Shown one piece after another: positions 6,464 through 9,350 of a stretch of DNA of 9,350 bases. How positions within the stretch are numbered: position 1 is the stretch's first letter; the number at the start of each line of letters is the position of its first letter. The notes beneath the pieces are model-generated. The model had not been told where the DNA came from. It did no database searches and saw only the letters and a program-made list of their open reading frames with translations. A program made the position numbers and the translations under genes. The DNA is taken from assembly GCA_016207625.1 (NCBI GenBank), contig JACQPF010000186.1, positions 1 through 9,350 on the forward strand, read 5' to 3'. This DNA comes from Elusimicrobiota bacterium. GTDB lineage: Bacteria > Elusimicrobiota > Elusimicrobia > FEN-1173.

Positions 6464-6957
6464 CACTTGTCTGTCCGCAAAACGTTCTTGAAACGATTAA
6501 AAAATGGTCGGAGAAATGCTATCCCTTTGAAGGATGCGGCCTCTTGCTGGGACGCTTTGGCCCGGAAAGCCGCACATCCGTGGAGCGTTTCGCCCCCCTT
6601 TCCAACCTCTTAAAAGATCGCGGAGAAAATCAACCTCAACAGGCGATTGAAATCGCCTCAGACGTCCTCGGCCGGCGCGTGGAAGGCCATGGGGAATACG
6701 AGTTCGTCATGGATCCCGGGGAGTTTCAGCGGATTTCTCGCGAGGCCGAGAGAGAAAACTTGGATGTGGTGGGAGTTCTCCACACGCATCCCGACCATCC
6801 GGCCCGCCCCAGCCAAACGGACGCTGCCCAACCCCTCCTTTCGGGTTGGTCCAACGTCATCGTCAAGGTGGATCAGGGCCGTTTCATCGAGGCGCGTTCC
6901 TGGCTGAGACAAGAGGAATCGCTTCCGTTTGAGGAAGAACAGATTATTCTTGAGTAA
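6460..6957 (+). CDS. JAMM/M67 zinc metallopeptidase (Mec-like)
   Basis: The 165-residue protein carries a complete JAMM motif: catalytic Glu24 in EGCGLLLG, then HTHPDHPARPSQTD (108-121) giving zinc ligands His108, His110 and Asp121, with Ser118. The length fits the single-domain bacterial Mov34/MPN family. Members cleave after the C-terminal Gly-Gly of ubiquitin-like proteins; mycobacterial Mec releases cysteine from the CysO-cysteine adduct made by CysM. The ATG lies in an ATGA overlap with cysM, so the two are almost surely co-translated, which supports the Mec role. The carrier protein gene is not in the window. Alternative: processing of a ThiS/MoaD-like carrier precursor. Confidence 0.88.
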   Translation: MTLVCPQNVLETIKKWSEKCYPFEGCGLLLGRFGPESRTSVERFAPLSNLLKDRGENQPQQAIEIASDVLGRRVEGHGEYEFVMDPGEFQRISREAERENLDVVGVLHTHPDHPARPSQTDAAQPLLSGWSNVIVKVDQGRFIEARSWLRQEESLPFEEEQIILE

Positions 6958-6973
6958 GAGTGCTTTGTGAAAC

Positions 6974-6990
6974 TTGTTGCAGGTTGACAA
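6974..6990. promoter_or_regulatory. Weak candidate Rex operator
   Basis: TTGT (6974-6977) and ACAA (6987-6990) bound a 17-base imperfect inverted repeat that overlaps the -35 box of the rex promoter. Rex operators are typically 18-base TTGTNAA-type palindromes, so spacing and inner bases fit only partly. A nearby TTGTGAA (6965-6971) could be an alternative left half. Autoregulation is common for rex, which is the main reason to list it. Confidence 0.22.
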
Positions 6991-7012
6991 TTCTCTGTTC
7001 AATTGATTTAAT
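6984..7012 (+). promoter_or_regulatory. Strong sigma-70-like promoter upstream of rex
   Basis: A perfect -35 TTGACA (6984-6989), a 17-base spacer and -10 TTTAAT (7007-7012, 5/6) sit in the AT-rich 111-base gap before rex. Expected transcription start is about 7019, leaving a leader of about 50 bases. The spacer contains the 8-base palindrome TCAATTGA (6999-7006), which might be a protein site. No terminator hairpin is visible between the peptidase gene and this promoter. Confidence 0.7.
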
Positions 7013-7068
7013 TTTCATAATAAGGCTGTTTTACCCTTAAATCTCGGTTTTTGTTGCGCAAGGGCGGC

Positions 7069-7716
7069 ATGTCGGATAGGCAAGAACGAAAAATTTCAGG
7101 GTTGGCCGTCCCACGGCTTTCACAATATTATCGGGCGCTTCTGGATTCCCAGAGCCGAAAAGTCATATCTTCTGAAGAATTGTCTTTATTGACTGGGTTC
7201 AGCGCCGCGCAAATTCGAAGGGACTTGGCCTGTTTTGGCCAGTTCGGCAAGCCCGGCCTCGGGTATAATGTTGAAGATTTGAAGAATGCTCTGATACAGA
7301 TCCTTGGCATGGACAGGGAATGGAATGTGGCCCTGGTGGGAGTTGGAAATCTGGGCGCCGCCCTTCTGGGATATAAAGGGTTCCGGCGTCCCGGGTTCCG
7401 CCTTGTCGCGGCGTTTGACATCGATTCCCAAAAAGTGGGACAAACGGTGGAAGGTGTGCCCATCCTCCATGAGGACCACCTGATCGAATTTGTTCAAAAG
7501 GAGAGCGTTCAACTCGCCGTGATCACCGTCCCGGCGGCCGCGGCGCAGGAAGTGGCCGACTTGTTGGTCCGGGCCGGAATCCGGGCTCTCCTGAACTTCG
7601 CCCCCCTCCGGCTGAAGGTGCCCGATTCCGTTATGGTTCACAACATTGACGTGGCCATCGAGCTCGAGAGGTTGTCTTTCCTGGCCAGCCGGATGAAAAA
7701 CGTAAATTTTTCTTGA
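7069..7716 (+). CDS. rex: Redox-sensing transcriptional repressor Rex
   Basis: The 215-residue protein is a homodimeric repressor that senses the NADH/NAD+ ratio and controls respiratory and fermentative genes. The N-terminal winged helix (about 12-80) shows the Rex signature RLSQYYRALL, ISSEELSLLTGF and QIRRDLACFGQFGKPGLGYNV (48-68). The Rossmann domain has VALVGVGNLGAALL (87-100), an acidic strand end FDID (116-119) and the C-terminal dimerisation helix (IELERLSFLASRM, 197-209). ATG 7069 is preceded by AAGGG (7060-7064) at 4 bases; a TTG at 7051 would add six residues and lacks a good site. The gene heads a run with a histone-fold gene, menG and nuoAB, consistent with respiratory control. 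Confidence 0.95.
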   Translation: MSDRQERKISGLAVPRLSQYYRALLDSQSRKVISSEELSLLTGFSAAQIRRDLACFGQFGKPGLGYNVEDLKNALIQILGMDREWNVALVGVGNLGAALLGYKGFRRPGFRLVAAFDIDSQKVGQTVEGVPILHEDHLIEFVQKESVQLAVITVPAAAAQEVADLLVRAGIRALLNFAPLRLKVPDSVMVHNIDVAIELERLSFLASRMKNVNFS

Positions 7717-7746
7717 GGGATGTTGGATACGGATCGTCGATAACAG

Positions 7747-7754
7747 AAAGGTGG
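7747..7754 (+). promoter_or_regulatory. Ribosome binding site deciding the histone start
   Basis: AAAGGTGG ends 6 bases before ATG 7761. It rules out the longer reading from TTG 7713, which would overlap the rex stop and add 16 residues not resembling a histone fold. Confidence 0.7.
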
Positions 7755-7760
7755 TACATC

Positions 7761-7940
7761 ATGGCCGAAACGCTTGTGGTGGTCAGCAAAATCAAGAAGA
7801 TGGTGAAAGAGAAAGGGTTCCGCACGGGGGGGGATTATATTGAAGCTCTCTCCACGAAAGTGCAGACCATCATTAACGATTCCATCAACAAAGTGCAAAC
7901 CGAGGGGAAAAAGAAAACCTTGGGAGCCGAGGACTTATAA
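7761..7940 (+). CDS. Bacterial histone-fold DNA-binding protein
   Basis: This 59-residue basic protein reads as a single histone fold: helix 1 LVVVSKIKKMVKEKG (5-19), loop 1 FRTGGD (20-25), long helix 2 YIEALSTKVQTIINDSINKVQTEG (26-49), loop 2 KKKTLGAED (50-58). It resembles the short histones described in Bdellovibrio (Bd0055) and other bacteria (VVSKVK... start, GRKT-like loop 2). Helix 3 is almost absent: the chain ends at Leu59, where archaeal histones continue about ten residues. The usual loop-2 Arg is Lys here. By family knowledge it would dimerise and bind DNA as a chromatin protein. It lies 44 bases after rex and ends in tandem stops TAA TAG. The assignment is by motif recognition; a small coiled-coil protein is the alternative. 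Confidence 0.8.
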   Translation: MAETLVVVSKIKKMVKEKGFRTGGDYIEALSTKVQTIINDSINKVQTEGKKKTLGAEDL

Positions 7941-7941
7941 T
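7936..7941 (+). promoter_or_regulatory. Consensus -10 hexamer overlapping the histone stop
   Basis: A perfect TATAAT spans the histone stop codon, 59 bases before menG. No convincing -35 is found at 16-18 bases (GAAAAC there) and there is no TG extension. It could drive menG-nuo separately from rex, or be chance arising from the stop codons. Confidence 0.22.
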
Positions 7942-7999
7942 AGACCTTCGTTTTTTCTTGTTCTTTTTCGTCTGTTCGAAGTAAGGCGGTCCGGCTGAC

Positions 8000-8719
8000 A
8001 TGGTTTCTCGGGATGAGATCCGCCGGATGTTCTCGCTTCTGGCGCCGGACTATGACCGATTTAATTTCTGGTCCAGTCTGGGGATGGACCGGGCCTGGCG
8101 GCGCCGATTGGTTGGAGAAGTGCATCAGGGGAAAGAAGCCCGTTTCCTCGACATCGGGGCCGGGACCGGCGATTTGGCGTTCCTCGCGGCGAAATGCGTG
8201 CAAAACCGGTCTTCCTATGTCGTTGGCATGGACTTCAGCTTTGAAATGCTGGACCGCGCCAAAGGGAGGGCTGTCCGGAAATCCGAGAGGTCTCAGGAAC
8301 CGTTTTGGATTCAAGCGCGCGCGGAATCCCTTCCCTTCCCGCAAAGCTCATTCGATGTGGTCATCTCCGCCTTTGTTCTTCGCAATCTTCAGAGAGCGGG
8401 TGTTGTGCGGGAATCCCTCCAGGAAGCCTGCCGGGTGCTTCGGCCCTCCGGACGTCTGCTTTTTCTGGACCTAACGCGTCCCCAAACGCGGTTCTTGGCT
8501 TGGGGACACCGGCTCTATTTGAAAACCATCGTTCCGTTGGTGGGGAAGGTGTTGTTCGGACCGCGCTGGCCGGGCGCTTATTTGGAATCCACGATTGAGG
8601 AACTTTGGCCGGCGGAGCGATACCAAGGCCTCTTTCGAGACGCCGGATTCAACGAATTTTCCGTGAAACCTCTTATGGGCGGTGTTGTCAGCCTTTTTGT
8701 CGGAGTCAAAGAATGTTGA
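8000..8719 (+). CDS. menG: Demethylmenaquinone/ubiquinone C-methyltransferase (MenG/UbiE)
   Basis: The 239-residue SAM-dependent methyltransferase does the ring C-methylation late in menaquinone (or ubiquinone) synthesis. Family marks: IRRMFSLLAPDYDRFNFWSSLGMDRAWRR (8-36), SAM motif I DIGAGTGD (51-58), acidic Asp78 in GMDFSFEML, LPFPQSSFDVV (111-121), FVLRNL (125-130, usually FGLRN), RVLRPSGRLLFLDLTRP (145-161) and the C-terminal MGGVVSLFVGVK (226-237). The neighbouring complex I genes support a respiratory quinone role; menaquinone is the likelier product but the sequence alone does not decide. The start ATG 8000 precedes the family's N-terminus by a normal few residues; only a distant AGG (7984-7986) serves as ribosome site. 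Its end overlaps nuoA by 7 bases. Confidence 0.92.
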   Translation: MVSRDEIRRMFSLLAPDYDRFNFWSSLGMDRAWRRRLVGEVHQGKEARFLDIGAGTGDLAFLAAKCVQNRSSYVVGMDFSFEMLDRAKGRAVRKSERSQEPFWIQARAESLPFPQSSFDVVISAFVLRNLQRAGVVRESLQEACRVLRPSGRLLFLDLTRPQTRFLAWGHRLYLKTIVPLVGKVLFGPRWPGAYLESTIEELWPAERYQGLFRDAGFNEFSVKPLMGGVVSLFVGVKEC

Positions 8720-9066
8720 GTCAATATTTCCATGTGTTCCTGTTTCTTGCGATCGGGCTCGTTTTCGGGGTGATGCTCCTCTTTATTTCGTCCCTGGTGC
8801 GGGCGCGCAGCCAAGAGAAGGACTCGTCGGCCTATGAGTGCGGCATGCAGGCCATCGGGTCGCCCTGGGTGTCTCCCAACATCCGGTTCTATATCTTCGC
8901 CCTGCTTTTCGTCGTCTTTGACGCGGAGGCTCTTTTTATTTTCCCTTGGGCGGTGCGGTTCCGCGAGTTGGGCTTGATCGGTTACGTGGAAGTTTTGGTT
9001 TTCGTGGGCATCCTCTTTTTCGGGCTCATCTATGCCTGGAAAAAGGGTGCCTTAAAGTGGGAATGA
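8713..9066 (+). CDS. nuoA: NADH-quinone oxidoreductase subunit A
   Basis: The 117-residue membrane subunit of complex I (ND3 homologue) has three helices (about 7-27, 58-80, 88-109). The loop carries SAYECG (39-44, Cys43), the segment that in ND3 lies near the quinone site, followed by RFYIFALLFVVFDAEALFIFPW (58-79) with the conserved acidic pair Asp70/Glu72. ATG 8713 overlaps the menG stop by 7 bases and has GGAG (8702-8705) at a good distance; the frame is open further upstream inside menG but that extension is not NuoA-like. It is followed after 15 bases by nuoB, the canonical complex I order. Confidence 0.96.
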   Translation: MLSQYFHVFLFLAIGLVFGVMLLFISSLVRARSQEKDSSAYECGMQAIGSPWVSPNIRFYIFALLFVVFDAEALFIFPWAVRFRELGLIGYVEVLVFVGILFFGLIYAWKKGALKWE

Positions 9067-9068
9067 GG

Positions 9069-9076
9069 AAAGGAGG
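9069..9076 (+). promoter_or_regulatory. Strong ribosome binding site of nuoB
   Basis: AAAGGAGG lies 5 bases upstream of GTG 9082 and fixes that non-ATG start. It is the best Shine-Dalgarno match seen in the window. Confidence 0.8.
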
Positions 9077-9081
9077 CCCCT

Positions 9082-9350
9082 GTGAGCGTCGTTCTTGAAA
9101 AACTGCCGGGCATCTGCCATAAATTCCCCGGCGGAGAGCTGCTCTTAACGACGGTGGATTTTTTCGTCGACTGGGCCCGCAAGTCCAGCATCTGGCCCAT
9201 GACCTTCGGGTTGGCTTGTTGCGCCATAGAGATGATGTCGGCCTATGCCACAAGGTTCGACGTGGGGCGCTTCGGCGTCATCCCGCGTCCGTCGCCCAGG
9301 CAATCGGACCTCATGATCATCTCCGGGACCGTGACGAAGAAGATGGCGCC
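9082..9350 (+). CDS. nuoB: NADH-quinone oxidoreductase subunit B, 3' end missing
   Basis: The first 89 residues of NuoB, the complex I subunit holding iron-sulfur cluster N2 at the quinone site, run off the window end. Diagnostic stretches are KSSIWPMTFGLACCAIEMM (34-52) with the tandem Cys46-Cys47 cluster ligands, RFDVGRFGVIPRPSPRQSD (58-76) and LMIISGTVTKKMA (77-89). The remaining two cysteine ligands would lie beyond the edge. It starts at GTG. The gene follows nuoA by 15 bases in the standard nuoAB order. Confidence 0.96.
   Translation, partial: MSVVLEKLPGICHKFPGGELLLTTVDFFVDWARKSSIWPMTFGLACCAIEMMSAYATRFDVGRFGVIPRPSPRQSDLMIISGTVTKKMA

Noticed and set aside
7713..7760. 16-residue N-terminal extension of the histone from TTG 7713
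   Set aside because: It overlaps the rex stop, has no ribosome site, and the strong AAAGGTGG sits just before ATG 7761.
7945..7986. Terminator after the histone gene (T-rich tract with CTTCG/CGAAG)
   Set aside because: The only stem is 5 base pairs around a 27-base loop, and the T-runs lie inside the loop, not after a hairpin.
8605..8712. 36-residue extension of NuoA into menG
   Set aside because: It is Arg-rich, not NuoA-like, and lies over conserved MenG codons; ATG 8713 gives a family-length protein.

Overview
All recognisable genes in this GC-rich bacterial window lie on the + strand and are packed with 4-8 base overlaps or short gaps. The host looks like a little-studied Gram-negative-type lineage. 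A stand-alone bacterial histone-fold protein, a menaquinone-type methyltransferase, complex I genes and a Rex regulator would fit Elusimicrobiota or a Bdellovibrionota-like group, but this is inference from gene content only. No gene is on the - strand, and no gene-free stretch exceeds about 110 bases.

Region 1 (1-5485) is a signalling-like cluster. An unrecognised protein (to 1006) is followed by a candidate promoter and a DnaA-like AAA+ ATPase (1090-2610). The ATPase lacks the DnaA N-terminal and DNA-binding domains and carries a Pro-rich linker and a different C-terminal domain. That C-terminal domain resembles the C-terminus of the first protein. The linkers of both proteins contain copies of a 57-base element with two short hairpins. 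Stem changes are compensated between copies, and the element is read in two different reading frames. The ATPase gene overlaps a membrane sensor histidine kinase with two GAF domains (2607-4661), which overlaps a trimeric-type purine nucleoside phosphorylase (4661-5485).

Region 2 (5525-6957) is a two-gene sulfur unit: a CysM-type cysteine synthase overlapping a JAMM/M67 metallopeptidase. The pair resembles the mycobacterial cysM-mec partnership that makes cysteine from a thiocarboxylated carrier protein. No carrier gene is visible in the window.

Region 3 (6958-9350) is respiratory. A strong sigma-70-like promoter in an AT-rich gap leads into rex (NADH/NAD+ sensing repressor), then a 59-residue histone-fold protein, a MenG/UbiE methyltransferase, nuoA, and nuoB (cut by the window end). 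Rex, quinone maturation and complex I form a coherent redox theme; the histone gene within it is unexpected.

The most notable observations are the in-gene palindromic repeats, the DnaA-like ATPase with a swapped C-terminus shared with its neighbour, the bacterial histone, and the CysM-JAMM pair.
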